Positions 10,646 to 21,900 are shown, counted from the first letter of the stretch. The stretch: 64,000 nt of DNA from Symbiodinium natans (GCA_905221605.1 CAJNDS010001347.1:318501-382500), one strand, 5' to 3'. The notes: generated by a model from the sequence alone, not told the origin. Numbers and translations: made by a program.

Positions 10646-13600
10646 TCACGGGTTTTGCAGCGGAGTGGAGGCGGACTGCGCGCCATCGGGCAGGCGGCGC
10701 AAGACGGCACGGGCGTTCTCACGCTGGAGCGTGACGCTGAGGCACTGCAAAAGCTGCTCGGTGGCCGCGCCCGATCCATCACCGGACTTAGCGGCCAGGA
10801 GCGCCCCGAGTGTGCGCCAGACTTTGATTGCTTCACGTCCCCAGCCACCACAGGATGATTCCGCAATGAGGGGGAGGAACTGCAGCCCCTGGTCTCGGCA
10901 GAGGGCTGCCGTGTTAAGATGGGAACGCTTGCGTTCCTCGTAAGCCGCACAAGTGTGAGAGCCATCTGCAGCAGAGGCGGCAGCTGCCCCACATCGCAAG
11001 CCGCTCGTGACGGCAAGGTCGAACACTGCAGGCCCGTGCAACCCCCAATGAGGCACAAAGACATCGGCTGGTCGGCGGCCACCCCCGACGGACTCCCAAC
11101 TGCGCCTGCCTCACAGGCTCCAAGTTCAGCAGGGCGGGCGGGGAGGAGGTTTGGCTTTTCAATCTCAGGGGATAAGCCTGCAGCATGAGCCCGCTCGGCG
11201 AGAACCGCGCGGAGCCGGTTGTGGCGCTTGCAGCGGTCTCCCCCACATGGGCACACGCGGGCGTGGTCTCCAAACCGGTCAGCCACTCCATCGCAGAACG
11301 GGCAGTAGCCCTCGGACGGTGCAACAGGGAGGCGAAGGCGGAGGTGGAGCAAAACGCGGAAGAAAGCCGGCTCAAGGGCCAGACCGAGGGCTTCGGCTGG
11401 GCGGGCTAGCAGCCAGGCACCGGCTCCTGGTTGCTGCAGCAACTGCAAGTGCGCACGGTCAGCCTCGCCCGCGCTAGAGGCAATCAAGGCCTGCCGTTCA
11501 GCGGCATCAATGGCGCTTGACAACTCTTGCTGCCTAACGGGCACAGGCTGAGGGGGGAGCGCAGCATCAGGGGCCACCGTCGCATTGTATTGGGCTGCCG
11601 GGTGGGCGAGGTCCAAAACGTACTGATGCGACAGCGCAGCACAAGCTTCCGAGCACGAGGAGGCGGAGGCAATGTATGCTGCGGGGGCGTGTTTGGCCGC
11701 GCTGCGCAGCCCCAAACCGCCGGCAGCAACTCTCAAGGTCGCCTGCTGCCAAGCGCGATCAGTGAGTTGGAGCCCCCCGATTAGTTCGAGCGAGGCTCGA
11801 ACGCGACTGTCAAATTCTTGCAAGGCATCTGCATGGGCCGCCGGCGGGGTCACCCGCATGGAATAGGCCAACTTAGTGTAGGAAGCACAATGCCTAAGTA
11901 GGAGGAGCGCGGTTTGCGAGTCCGGTAGCTCAGCAAGGGCGTTCAGACAAGCTTGCGCGTGGGTCACGCAGTGTTGGTTGCAGAAAGAGAGACCCCCTAT
12001 GGGCGCACCAAGGAGCTCGAATTCGCCGACACGGCGTACCAGGCCCGGCGGCAGGGCGCGGAGGTCAGGGCTGCAGGCGGCGCCAGGAAGGACAACTTCA
12101 GACTTGGTGGGCTCGAGGATAAGGCCGGCCTGGCCGGCAACCTCACAGAGATCACGCAAGGCCTTCGCCACGTCAGCAGGGCTGCCAGCTAACACGACGT
12201 CATCCAAGTACGCGAAGCACAAGTCCAGGCGCGCCGCTGCAGCGGCCGCTGCAAGGGCTGGTTGAAGGGCCAAGGCAAACAGAAGGGGACCTAGAGGGTC
12301 GCCCTGTTGCACCCCAGATGTGGAAGCGACGACGTGCTTTCCAAAACGGAGCCGGGAGCTCTGTCCATAACACCAGTCGGCCCAAGAAGAAACCTCCGGA
12401 ACTCGGGCGCGGGCCTCCCGGAGAACGGACGCGCGAGACACTGCATTAAAGGCATTGCGGAAGTCAAGCTTGACCAGGACGCGGTTTTCATGCCCAGAAT
12501 GGCTTTGCAGCCAGTGTCGCGCAGCGTGCACGGCAGCTTCGCTTCCTGAGGGCACACCTACACCGACTTGCAAGGGCCAAAGCTGGTCACGAGCGGCCTC
12601 GCGAACGCTCCCACACAACAGTTTCCCGACCAACCTGCGCAAAACTTCCCCAATGGCGATAGGCCGCACGCCCCCCTGAGGCTTGGGCAAGGCGTGCAGC
12701 GTAGCCCCGGCCAAGTGAGGGGCAAGGGTAGCGGGGGCCTCTCCCCTCGCCAAGAGGTGGCATAAGGCCGCAAGATGCACAGCAACCTCGTCTGCGTGAG
12801 CAGTGGACAAGCTTTCACGAAGGTGGTCGGGCCTAAGCCCCGACGGCCCTGGGGCCGAAGCACGCTTAAAGCTTCTCACTGCCTTGGCAACAGCCTCTGC
12901 GCTGAACTCAGGCACAGCGCCCGGACGAGGCGCGCCCAAAGCAGCAAGGTCTGGCAGTGGGCTTTGAGGGTGTTTGGCCTGCAGAGCAGCGAGGGTGGCA
13001 GCATCACGGGGTAGAGGCGGCTCCTGGAGCAGAGCGTCACACGCTCGAGCTAGATCACCCTCAGCGGCAAGGCGGCGGCAACGGGAGTGGCGGGCCTCAA
13101 GGGACAGGCGAGTCGGACCGCTACGTTGGCGTGGCTCAAACACACATTCCTCCCACAGCTCAACCCTCTCACCATCGAGCCAGCGCAAGCAGCGCCGCTT
13201 GGTGGCTTGCCCCAATTGGGCTCGGTGGCGAGCCCCACCACGGAGAGGAGCGACAAGCACGGCTTTGGGGAGCATCAATAATTCCAACCAAGCGGCAGGG
13301 GTGTTGCGTGCTACTGTTGAGGCAATAGCGCGAGCCAGACATTGGGCCCAGGCCGCACGGGCAACCTTAGGGACATGCCGCACGGTAGGAACCTCTGCCG
13401 CCAGCACGTCAGCAAAGTTCGGAAGAGGGTCGGCGGCAGACGCTGCAGGAGGCACGGCGCCCGGACGGGCGGCTTGAGCACGCGAGTCAGGCCGACAGCG
13501 GGGGTGGGACCCATTATAGTACCGCTTAACCAACAAACCACAAACCGTGCAAGTGTCGAGGCTGTGTGCATCAAGGTACTCCTGCGGGACGGCCCCTGAC

Positions 13601-14190
13601 AACTGGCCTGAGCAGTGGTCATCGAGATGATGTCGCATTGCAGGGTGAGAGCCCCAGCCCCGGGAGCGCAAGGGATCCCCCAAGCCGCACCCAGGCACAG
13701 GGCAAAAGCAGCGCACAGCAGCCTCAGGTGCGTGGACGCGGCGACGCAGGGCCGCGGGCTCGGCAGAAGGAGGTGAGTGATCCCGGTCCGGGGAGGGGCC
13801 CGGAAGCGAGGCCTCACCAACGCGGACTGCGCAGTACCCGCAACGGCGGCGCAGTTTGCGCTGGCCCCAGTTGCGGCGCTGTTTTTCAAACAACCGCTTG
13901 CAACGGCGACCCCACACGGGAGAGGCACGATGACCGAAGCCCGCTAAGGGGTCCCAACAGGCCGCAGAAGCGTGCTCAAGCGAAGTGACCGGATGAAGAC
14001 AGCAATGACGTCGACGCTCGCAGCGCCGAATCGATGCAGGGAGATGGAGAACAGGCCGGAGCGACCGCGCAGGGCCAACCTCCAGCTCACCAGTGTGCAC
14101 GAATGTATGGCACAATGCAGTCTGCGCTGGCCACGCAAGCCCCAACACCAGTAACCGCAGAAGGCGAAGAACGCCGGGGGACGGAGCCAT
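10646..14190 (-). pseudogene. Reverse transcriptase / restriction-like endonuclease, one frameshift
   Basis: Long frame from ATG at 14190 (GTG at 14205 also precedes it; an in-frame TGA lies at 14206-14208). Numbering from that ATG, an N-terminal zinc-finger-like CFCPVPGC region with trailing His/Cys lies near residues 160-195 and a CxxC..HxxC knuckle near 214-232. RT motif A is KLDFRNAF (catalytic Asp 576), motif B GVQQGDPLGP (626-635), motif C AYLDD (Asp 663-664), motif D EPTKSEVV. A C-terminal CPFC..H..C knuckle follows (C963, C966, H976, C980). After LLPARP the frame is lost between about 11118 and 11075; a -1 frame then reads GRRPADVFVP, FDLAVTSG, AYEERK and AESSCGGWG to a stop at 10646, matching the Asp/Asp/Lys pattern of PD-(D/E)XK restriction-like endonucleases. 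Loss of one base, perhaps in the GGGGG run near 11082, explains it; programmed frameshifting or sequencing error remain possible. In the unshifted frame translation continues to 10615 as unrelated text. Confidence 0.88.
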
Positions 14191-14361
14191 GGCCGGACAA
14201 CTCACTCAGGAGGGTGCGAATGAGAATGCCGACCAATGGCGGCAAAGCAGACTTCCCGGGCAGGCAGGACACAAGGAAACAAAAGGCAGAGCCGGGCTGT
14301 CTCAACCCACAAGGGAGGAACCGGATGCCACACGCTATGGCTCGAGCGGCTGCTACTGAGT

Positions 14362-14440
14362 GCCCCCCAGCTGCGTACGAAACACGCCCAGGAGCAGCAC
14401 CAGGCCCCCCAGCTGCGCACGACGGCGCCCAGGCGAGGGC
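14362..14440. repeat. 42-bp tandem duplication 5' of the retroelement frame
   Basis: GCCCCCCAGCTGCG repeats at 14362 and 14404 with similar flanks. Repeated 5' leaders are common in non-LTR elements with internal promoters; a promoter role here is inference. Confidence 0.7.
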
Positions 14441-15049
14441 CCTAATCCCCTGACTCTACACCCGAATTGGTCCCCAGGGGTGTTGAGGCTTCGGGCAAAG
14501 AGGTTAGGGTTGAGGAGTTCAAGGCGCCAGCCCCGAACCCCCGGTACTTGACCAGGGCCCGTATGATGTTAGTTTCATTCTTTCGGATCGACTCAGATGG
14601 CATGCAAAACGCATAATGCTACTAGAGAAAAGGGACCAACAATGCAGGGCCCAGGTGCACTATGCTTCCAGAAGTGCCTTGGCGTTTCAGGGCCCTGAAC
14701 CCATCATATTGCCCCAAACCCTAGCCGTTCCTAAACCCTAAACCCTAAACCCTAAACCCTAAACCTGAAACCGTTGCTCAAGGGATGCTCAGGGCTTTAG
14801 GGGCATGAGGGGCGTTCCGGTTCCAGCTTTTGGGGTTTTTTAGGGGGTCCGTAAAGAAGGTTGCGTTTAGGGTTTAGGATATATAGGGCATATAGGATAT
14901 TTAGGGGTTAGGATATATAGGGCATGTAGGATATTTAGGGTTTAGGGTATTGAGGATTTTGGGTGGGTTTAGGCAAAGTGGGGGGTGGTGTAGCCCACAA
15001 GGCTATGCTCCCGTGGCCCGACAAAGGCCACCACCTAACAGACGCGCGT

Positions 15050-15139
15050 GCAGGCCTTGTCCCCGCTTTCGGGCACCGAAATTCCGAAACCCGAAATCGT
15101 GAAACGCCAGACCTCGAAGCTCATGTCGGGCTGAGGCTG
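15050..15139 (-). CDS. Exon-like island, product unknown
   Basis: Open on minus: QPQPDMSFEVWRFTISGFGI. A possible donor GAG|GTCTGGC lies inside it. Confidence 0.3.
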
Positions 15140-15908
15140 TCAATCCCTGAACCCTAAACCCTAAACCCTAAATACTAAACCCTAAACCCTAAACCCTAAA
15201 CCCTAAAGCCCTCAACCCCGGAAGCGGCTCCGACGGTTACACAGGACCCTCAGCCCCAAACCCACCACATTGTAGGACTGCCCTTAGCATCCTCTGAAAA
15301 AATGCTCCTGAATATGAGCCTCTTAAACCCAATAAGGGTTTAGGGTTTAGGGTTTAGGGTCTAGGGTTTAGTGTTTAGGGTGTAGGGTTTAGGGTTCAGG
15401 GTTTCGGGAAAATATCCAATGTCCCAGGGGCCTACCGAGTACGGCCTTTGGGGAAGGGAGCGCAGGGGAGGTCGATGAATGCTATGGTTTCAGGCTTTCA
15501 CAACGGTTTAGGGTTTATAAGGTTTAAGGTTCAGGGTTTAGGGTTTATAAGGTTTAGGGTTTAGGGTTTAGGGTCTAGGGTCTAGGGTTTAGGGTTTAGG
15601 GTTTCATAAGGTTTTGGGTTTAGCGTTTCATAAGGTTTAGGGTTTAGGGTTTCATAAGGTTTAGGGTTCAGGGGGCAACTGCAGGGGCTGGCAGTCCTTA
15701 TACCTCTGCGAGTCCATACGCTAAGCCTGACGGCTTGTTCTGGCTTTTGAGTGTTTTTGTTGGGGTCTTTTGGCCCTTGGGGTTGGGAGGTTCCCCCCCT
15801 TGTGCTGGATTAGGGTTTAGGGTTTAGGGTTTAGGGTTTAGGGTTTAGGGTTTAGGGTTTAGGGTTTAGGGTTTAGGGTTTAGGGTTTAGGGCAACAGAG
15901 GCCTTGGT

Positions 15909-15985
15909 ACGGATTATAGTACCCCCCCCCCCCTATTATAATCCCTACTAAGGACTGCTAGCATAAGGGGCAACATCCCAACTCT
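15909..15985. mobile_element. IR-C element, left end lost
   Basis: Shares GGACTGCTAGCATAAGGGG and ACATCCCA with the 50.8-kb IR-C copy. The left arm is replaced by a telomere-type array, and a poly-C block sits in the middle. Confidence 0.65.
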
Positions 15986-16399
15986 CCGGGTTTTAGGGCT
16001 TAAGGGGGGGGGGGGGGGGGGGGGGGGGGTGGGGGAGGGGTGTTGTTGAGGCATGCACAGGGCTTTTAAATAACACTAATAACACACATACAAAAAAATC
16101 ATCAACGCAACGGAATGAGTTCACGATGTGCTTGAGGAACTGGGGGAGGGGGGGGGGGGTTGGGGATCAAAAAGCGCCTTACTGGTTTGTGTCTTTTGAG
16201 AAATTTTCGTGGGCTTGTTCGCAGACTGGGAATCTGGTCTTCAGGGGTTTGTCTTTTTGGCAGGGGAGGGGTGGGGGTGTAGGGTTTATGGTGTTGGGCT
16301 TTAGGGGTGTAGGCGGGCTTGGGAATTGGGATTAGGGATCCAAGGACGCAGGATTTTGCGATTTTGGTGCTTTGGGGTTTTCGGGCTTTGGGTTTTCTT

Positions 16400-16448
16400 G
16401 GGATGTTCCCCCTTATACTAGCAGTCCTTAATAGGGAGTAAAGTCCAC
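16400..16448. mobile_element. IR-C half element
   Basis: Left arm only: TGGGATGTTCCCCCTTATAC then AGCAGTCCTTAATAGGGA. Truncated at the right, followed by telomere-type repeat. Confidence 0.6.
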
Positions 16449-16461
16449 GCCTTTCCGAACG

Positions 16462-16612
16462 GTTTAGGGTTTAGGGTTTAGGGTTTAGGGTTTGGGGTTT
16501 GGGGTTTGGGGTTTGGGGTTTGGGGTTTGGGGTTTGGGGTTTGGGGTTTGGGGTTTGGGGTTTGGGGTTTGGGGTTTGGGGTTTGGGGTTTAGGGTTTAG
16601 GGTTCAGGGTGA
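16462..16612 (+). repeat. TTTAGGG array with an inner TTTGGGG block
   Basis: Four TTTAGGG units, then about fourteen TTTGGGG units, then TTTAGGG again. The variant block is internally uniform. Confidence 0.97.
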
Positions 16613-16668
16613 ACCTCCAGCTCATGCAGTCTCAACCCCCGCCCCCCCAAAGCTAATCAAAAGGAAAC

Positions 16669-16776
16669 CTTGGTAGCCCTGTGACCATCTTGTAATAAGG
16701 GTACCCTTTTGTTGGGGTTGGTAACTTTACAAGCGAACCTCCAAAAAAAGTAACAGGGCACCACTGGGCAACCAAG
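16669..16776. mobile_element. IR-D element
   Basis: Ends CTTGGTAGCCC and GGGCAACCAAG; inner AGGGTACCCTTTTG and AACAGGGCACC match the IR-D copies near 59 and 62 kb. Confidence 0.65.
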
Positions 16777-16947
16777 AAACCCTTAATCCCAAACTTGAAG
16801 GAAAAGGGAGCCTCCGAAACAGACTCTCGCTGTCGACAAGCGTCGTCGTCTCTGCGACTGCCGGGATGCTTCGCTTAGGGTGGGACATATGGGTTTAGGG
16901 TTTAAGGTTTAGGGTTTCGGGTTTCGGGTTAAGGTTTTGGTCACCCC

Positions 16948-17044
16948 CGACACACGCCCAGCAATATTTAGAAGGAACCCGATCTACATCCGCCCGCAAA
17001 CCATACTCAAAGCCCCACCTCATGATATGGCCCGGCGCCTCTGG
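16948..17044 (-). CDS. Exon-like island, product unknown
   Basis: About 32 codons open on minus: APGHIMRWGFEYGLRADVDR, then SKYCWACV. Flanked by telomere-type repeat at about 17044. Confidence 0.4.
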
Positions 17045-17114
17045 AACCCTAAACCCTAAACCTGGAACCTGTTCAGGGTTTAGGGTTTAGGGTTTAGGGT
17101 TTAGGGTTTAGGGG

Positions 17115-17183
17115 CACATTCTTAGCTGGTCCCTGTGTCCAACCTTCGACGAACCGTCAAGCCTGGCCGCTGCCAGTGAGCTT
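17115..17183 (+). CDS. Exon-like island, product unknown
   Basis: Open on plus: HILSWSLCPTFDEPSSLAAA. Telomere-type tracts abut both sides. Confidence 0.3.
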
Positions 17184-17595
17184 AAACCCTAAACCCTAAA
17201 CCCCAAACTCTACACCCCAAAACCCTAAACCCTAAACCCTAAACCCCAAACTCTACACCCCAAAACCCTAAACCCTAAACCCCAAACTCTACACCCCAAG
17301 ACCCTAAACTGCAGGAGGGTAGGTCCCTTTACGCAGTATTTTCCTCCAGGATTATAGGCTTGAATGCCAGTGCTGCGCCGTGACATTGCAGGAAAAACGG
17401 TGGGGCCCTTCACCTTAACACTGCGGTAGGGTTGAGCTTAGCATAGTGGAAGCGAGACCAATATGGTGACATTTGGGCCTTTTGGTCTTGCGTTTTTTGC
17501 GGTTTCAGGTGTAAGGATTCCAACACGAATTTGGGCTTAAAGCTCAAGCGCAAAGCGCAACAACAAGAAGCCCTAAGCTTCGATTGCCCTGTAGT

Positions 17596-17745
17596 CTTAG
17601 TAGTTACATGGTCCTTTAGCATGGGCCCTTACATGTGGACGCCTTTTCTACCCCTTATGTACCCCGGAGAACCCGAGGACTCATAACACCCCGTAAAGAA
17701 GGTAAGGGACCATAATATAAATGGCCCACAGAATTACCGTTCAGA
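17596..17745. mobile_element. IR-B element copy
   Basis: Contains TAGTAGTTACATGGTCC, ATGGGCCCTTACA and GGTAAGGGACCATA, shared with copies near 23.6, 33.2, 38.4 and 42.0 kb. Confidence 0.6.
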
Positions 17746-17927
17746 AAGCCCAAATAGAAAGAAACCCTATGATTCGATTGCCTAAACCCTAAACCCTAAA
17801 CCCTAAACCCTGAACCCTTCAGGCAGACGTAGCTGTCCTTGTAACCCTAACCCTAAGCTCCCAGAATGCCCTCCTCGGCTGTTATCTCACCTTCCTCTTC
17901 TCATGCCCCCCACAACCCCACTGGGAT

Positions 17928-18104
17928 GTTCATGGTACTTATCAACCAATGGGGTTTAGGGTCTAGGGTTCAGGGTTTAGGGTTTAGGGTTTAGGGTAAC
18001 TGTACTTCTAACTGTACTGATCACCATATTGGGGCACTTGAGGGGCTTATAAGTGGGTTCTAAATACAGTTAGAACTGGTTCCTAAGTACCATGGACCTC
18101 CTAG
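17928..18104. mobile_element. IR-A element interrupted by telomere-type repeat
   Basis: Left end GTTCATGGTACTTATCAACC and right end GGTTCCTAAGTACCATGGAC are inverted repeats shared with the uninterrupted 41.7-kb copy. At about 17951-17996 a GGGTTTAGGG tract separates the left end from the interior AACTGTACTTCTAACTG. Confidence 0.8.
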
Positions 18105-18388
18105 CTCAAACCCTAGCCAAAAGTCGCGTGCAGGCCTTCTGCGGAAGGGCCGCGGCTCAAACGCTCGGAGACGGCCCAGCTAGCAGCAGATTAAGAAAAG
18201 AGAATTGTGGTGCTGCCACGTGCCTCTGGCATTCAAGCGGCCGCGCCAGAAAAGGGGGGGAGCTAGGGCTTACAGGGTGTACAGTTAAGGTTTAAGGTTT
18301 AGGGTTTAGGGTTCAGGGTTCAGGGGTTCAGGGTTCACGGTTCAGGGTTTAGGGTTTAGGGTTTAGGGTTTTTAAGTCTTGGGGGGGC

Positions 18389-18469
18389 CTTTCTGACTTG
18401 CTTCGCATGATCGCCTCTAGGGGGCTTTGGTGCGCCAACTTTGCCCTGAACACCCCTATAAACTCCTGA
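18389..18469 (+). CDS. Exon-like frame ending in a stop
   Basis: LSDLLRMIASRGLWCANFAL then NTPINS-TGA. No telomere-type repeat inside; tracts lie on both sides. Confidence 0.4.
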   Translation, partial: LSDLLRMIASRGLWCANFALNTPINS

Positions 18470-18867
18470 GCCGCTCAGCCCTAATTTAAACCCTAAACCC
18501 TAAACCCTAAACCCTAAACCCTAAACCCTAAACCCTGCTCCCTTAATGCCTTGAAAACAGAAGCTGGGAGCCACAGCTTTGCAGTGCTCCAGCCTTGAGC
18601 CGAATCTCCGCCGACCATTGGGTTTGGGGTTTAGGGTTTAGGGTTTAGGGCTTAGGGTTTAGGGTTTAGGGTTTAGAGCGTTTTAGGGTTTGGGGTTTTG
18701 GGGTTTGGGGGTGATGGGTTCAGGGAATGGGGTTTGGGGTTTAGGGGAAGGGTTCAGGGGGTTAGGGTTTAGGGTTTGCTTTAGGGTTTCGGGTTTAGGG
18801 TTTGGGGTTCAGGGTTCAGGGTTTAGGGTTTAATTAGGGTTTAGAGTTTAGGGTTTAGGTCTGACTT

Positions 18868-18951
18868 GGCGTTTCAGTAGAAATCTCAGGTTCACTATCA
18901 TTGGCGACCATTGACCCCCCAGAACGCAAGTATTGCCCGAGTGATCTCCAG
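18868..18951 (+). CDS. Exon-like island, product unknown
   Basis: Open on plus: GVSVEISGSLSLATIDPPER then KYCPSDLQ, followed at once by AGGGTTTAGGG. Confidence 0.4.
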
Positions 18952-19288
18952 GGTTTAGGGTTTAGGGTTTAGGGCTAGGGTTTAGGGTTCCCTAGCCTCC
19001 CGAACCTCTCTAAACCTACCTAGGCCCTGGATCCCCTAGCCTGTTCTCCTCGGGAACAGCACTGCTCCTAAACCCCAAACCCTCAACCCTAAACCCTATA
19101 ATCCCTATAACCCTAAACTCCCTATAACCCTAAACCCTAAACCCTCAACCCTAAACCCTATAATCCCTATAACCCTAAACCCTAAACCCTCAACCCTATA
19201 ATCCCCATAACCCTAAACCCTAAACCCTATAATCCCTATAACCCTAAACCCTATAATCCCTATAACCCTAAACCCTACATCCCTGACG

Positions 19289-19381
19289 GGGCAGCCCCAA
19301 GCCGGTTCTTACCGCGGCTTCGGGGAGGAGTTCCAGTGGAGGCCCTTTGGAGGCTCCCAGCAATGCACCCCTTTGTACTGG
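19289..19381 (+). CDS. Exon-like island, product unknown
   Basis: Open on plus: GQPQAGSYRGFGEEFQWRPF then GGSQQCTPLYW. Aromatic- and Gly-rich, well composed for protein. CCCTAAA on the left and GGGTTTAGG on the right. Confidence 0.45.
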
Positions 19382-20011
19382 GTTTAGGTTTTAGGGTTCA
19401 GGGTTTAGGGTTCAGGGTTAGGGTTTAGGGTTTAGGGTTTAGGGTTTAGGGTGTAGGGTTCAGGGTTTGAGGTTTAGGGCTTATAAGTTTAGGGAAATTC
19501 TGTCTCGTGCCCACAGAGGAGGTGACGAAACAAAGTCGAATTTAGGGCCTAAACCCTTCAAGGAACTAAAGGGTTGGGGCGGCTTGGTTGCTTAGACTGC
19601 CTGGGGCAGGAGATAGAGAGTGCTTGATGACCCTAAACCCTAAACCCTAAACCCTAATAAACCCTAAACCCTAAACCCTAAACCCTAAACCCATCTACTG
19701 TCGGGCCTGTCGGGCCACAACTGCACTTTAAGCGCCTAACAGTTCTAGCAATCCCAAAGCTCTTTAGGGTTTAGGGTTTAGGGTTTAGGGTTTAGGGTTT
19801 AGGTTTCCCTAAGCTTTGAAGCCCCAAAGCCTAAGCCCTGGACCGCGAACCCACATTCCATTGCCTCCTGAGCCCAAGCATGTTTGTTTTTGCGGGGTTG
19901 AGGGTTTAGGGTTTAGGGTTTAGGGTTTAGGGCTTGCAGCCTACGCTCTGGTTTAGGGCTTCGGGCTTAGGTTTTCAGGCTTAGGATGGTTTGTGTCAAC
20001 CACCAAGACTT

Positions 20012-20115
20012 ACTTCTCCAATAACCAAGGGGAAAAAAAGGTTTAAACTTCACTATTCCTACTAAATAAGGAAACCCAGAACGTTTAAAGTTCAACTGAC
20101 TATTGGCTGAGTAAG
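20012..20115. mobile_element. IR-E element
   Basis: Starts ACTTCTCCAATAACC and ends TTGGCTGAGTAAGA; strongly similar to 61790-61892 in the same orientation. Confidence 0.7.
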
Positions 20116-20359
20116 ACTCGAGACAGGAGGAACCTAGGAATGGAAAGGGTGCCTTTTTGGTTTTAAGGGGAATATAAGGGAACCCCAACCCTAACAAAAA
20201 GGAAATAAGCGCCTACTCCGGGTCCTAGAAAAGTTTAAGGTTCAACTATTGGCTAAGCAAAAAGAGGCCGCAAACCCTAAACAGTAAACCCTAAACCCTA
20301 AACCCTAAACCCTAAACCCTAAACCCTAAACCCTAAACCCTAAACCCTAAACCCTAAGA

Positions 20360-20437
20360 AGAACGTCTGAGGCCACCCCCTTGACGCGGCTGTTTCTCAC
20401 CATGTCGGAGCTCTGTGCAAGGCAGCATGGCCGTTAA
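20360..20437 (+). CDS. Exon-like frame ending in a stop
   Basis: RTSEATPLTRLFLTMSELCA then RQHGR-TAA. An in-frame ATG lies inside with G at +4 absent. Confidence 0.4.
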   Translation, partial: RTSEATPLTRLFLTMSELCARQHGR

Positions 20438-20633
20438 CGTTTTGGGTTTAAGGTTTAGGGTTTAGGGTTTAGGGTTTAGGGCTGCTAAAAAGGAGCCTAA
20501 ACTCAGCTAAGCTGCCAGAACAAGTATCCAAACCTTCACAAGTCCTAAACCCTAGACCCTAAGACCTAAATCCTACAACCCTATAAACCCTACAAACCCT
20601 AAACCCTATCAACGAGCACTTAACATTCAACCC

Positions 20634-20723
20634 ATGAACGCTGGACGCGAACTTCTCACTGCGGCTTACCGCAACCAGGGCCGCTGGTCAGCTGGACCTT
20701 GTCGGGTGCCGGGCTTCAAGGGA
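20634..20723 (+). CDS. Exon-like island starting at ATG
   Basis: ATG at 20634 opens MNAGRELLTAAYRNQGRWSA then GPCRVPGFKG; runs into a worn telomere-type tract. Confidence 0.35.
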
Positions 20724-21071
20724 CCTTAAACCCCTAAACCCTCAACACCAAAATCCTTAAACCCGAAACTTGAACCCCCAAACCCTGAACCCCTAAATCC
20801 CTAAACCCGAAATTCATCACCCAAAACCCAAAGCCCTAAACTCTGGGAACCCCTAAACCCGACATGCAGAAGCCCTAGACCTTAACAAATTTCATCCTCC
20901 AGTCTCATCACCAAGCGCCTGAGTCATGAAACCTAAAACTCCCTAAACCCTAAACCCCAAACCCTAAACCCCAAAACCTAAACCCCAAATCCTAAACCCT
21001 GCACCCTAAACCCCAAACCCTAAACCCCAAACCCTAAACCCCAAACCCTAAACCCTAAACCCTAAACCTCA

Positions 21072-21168
21072 GACCCACCTGCCCCTGCGCAGTTACGCTC
21101 CGGCTGCATCTCCGGCAGTTTTGGCGTCCTCTGGCGATGGTTTTTCATCACTTTACTAAAGAAAGGGT
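21072..21168 (+). CDS. Exon-like island, product unknown
   Basis: Possible acceptor ACCTCAG. Frame DPPAPAQLRSGCISGSFGVL then WRWFFITLLKK, with a hydrophobic C-terminal part that could be a membrane segment. Confidence 0.4.
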
Positions 21169-21543
21169 TTCGGGTTTAGGGTGTAGGGTTTCGGGTGCAG
21201 GGTTTAGGGTTTTAGGGGGTTCAGGTCATCACTTCCAGGGACGTGGACCTATTCTGGGGGGGGGGGGGGGGCGAGGGGGGGTTGTAGGCTTCTAGGAGTT
21301 TTGTTGGGTCTGGGGTTTTAGTCTTTTCTGTGTCTTGGGGGTGAAGGTCTTTAGGGGTTACCGGGGTAAGGTTGTGGGTTTCGTTCTCAAGGTCAAAGCT
21401 GCTTAGGCCTTGGGAGTTAGGGTAGATGCATGTAGCTTAGGCGTTTATTTGCTCGTGTCTAGAAATCTTGGGTTTAGGGTTGAGAGTTGAGGGTTTAGCC
21501 TTGAGGGGGTTTAGGGGTTTTGGTTTGTTCGGTTGAGGAGAGG

Positions 21544-21651
21544 ATGTCCCGACGGCCCGCGATCGCGACGTCGCGCAGTTCAAGCAGCACCCAGAGCGTC
21601 AATGATCTGCAGCAACATCGTGCTCATCCTGGCTCAGAAGCTGATGGGGTT
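21544..21651 (+). CDS. Possible first exon starting at ATG
   Basis: ATG at 21544 opens MSRRPAIATSRSSSSTQSVN then DLQQHRAHPGSEADG; ends in CCCTAAA. Confidence 0.35.
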
Positions 21652-21749
21652 AACCCTAAACCCTAAACCCTAAACCCTAAGCCCTAAGCCCTAAGCCCTA
21701 AGCCCTAAGCCCTAAGCCCTAAGCCCTACAATGTTCAGCCCCTAAGGCC

Positions 21750-21845
21750 GTGAAGCTCCCATTTTTCGGCGGCCATGTGAGGTTTTGGGACCGTTGGGGC
21801 CTAACGAGGAGGAAGTACTACACCTGCAGAAGCCGAAGGCCATAA
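21750..21845 (+). CDS. Exon-like frame ending in a stop
   Basis: VKLPFFGGHVRFWDRWGLTR then RKYYTCRSRRP-TAA. Basic and aromatic. Confidence 0.4.
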   Translation: MKLPFFGGHVRFWDRWGLTRRKYYTCRSRRP

Positions 21846-21900
21846 TTAAGGGGTTTGGGGTTTGGGGTTTATACAGCCTACTAAAAGCCCCGCAAAAAAA

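Larger units (their letters stand above)
10230..14450 (-). mobile_element. RLE-type non-LTR retrotransposon, near full length
   Basis: About 4.2 kb of GC-rich sequence without telomere-type tracts surrounds the reverse-transcriptase frame. The 3' flank (low coordinates) reads CCCAAACCCTTAACCC on the element strand, and a degenerate TTAGGGTTGAGG lies near the 5' side at about 14503. No LTRs were found. The 3' leader-proximal region carries a 31-bp duplication, the 5' region a 42-bp duplication. The boundaries are estimates from loss of the repeat mosaic; no target-site duplication could be fixed. Confidence 0.75.

Noticed and set aside
10655-14138. Many open frames antisense or out of frame to the reverse transcriptase
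   Set aside because: Shadows of the GC-rich coding strand; only the main frame and the -1 endonuclease frame carry recognisable motifs.
14020-14190. Signal peptide on the retroelement protein (MAPSPGVLRLLRLLVLGLAW)
   Set aside because: Hydrophobic start is visible, but secretion makes no sense for an RT; the true start may lie elsewhere.
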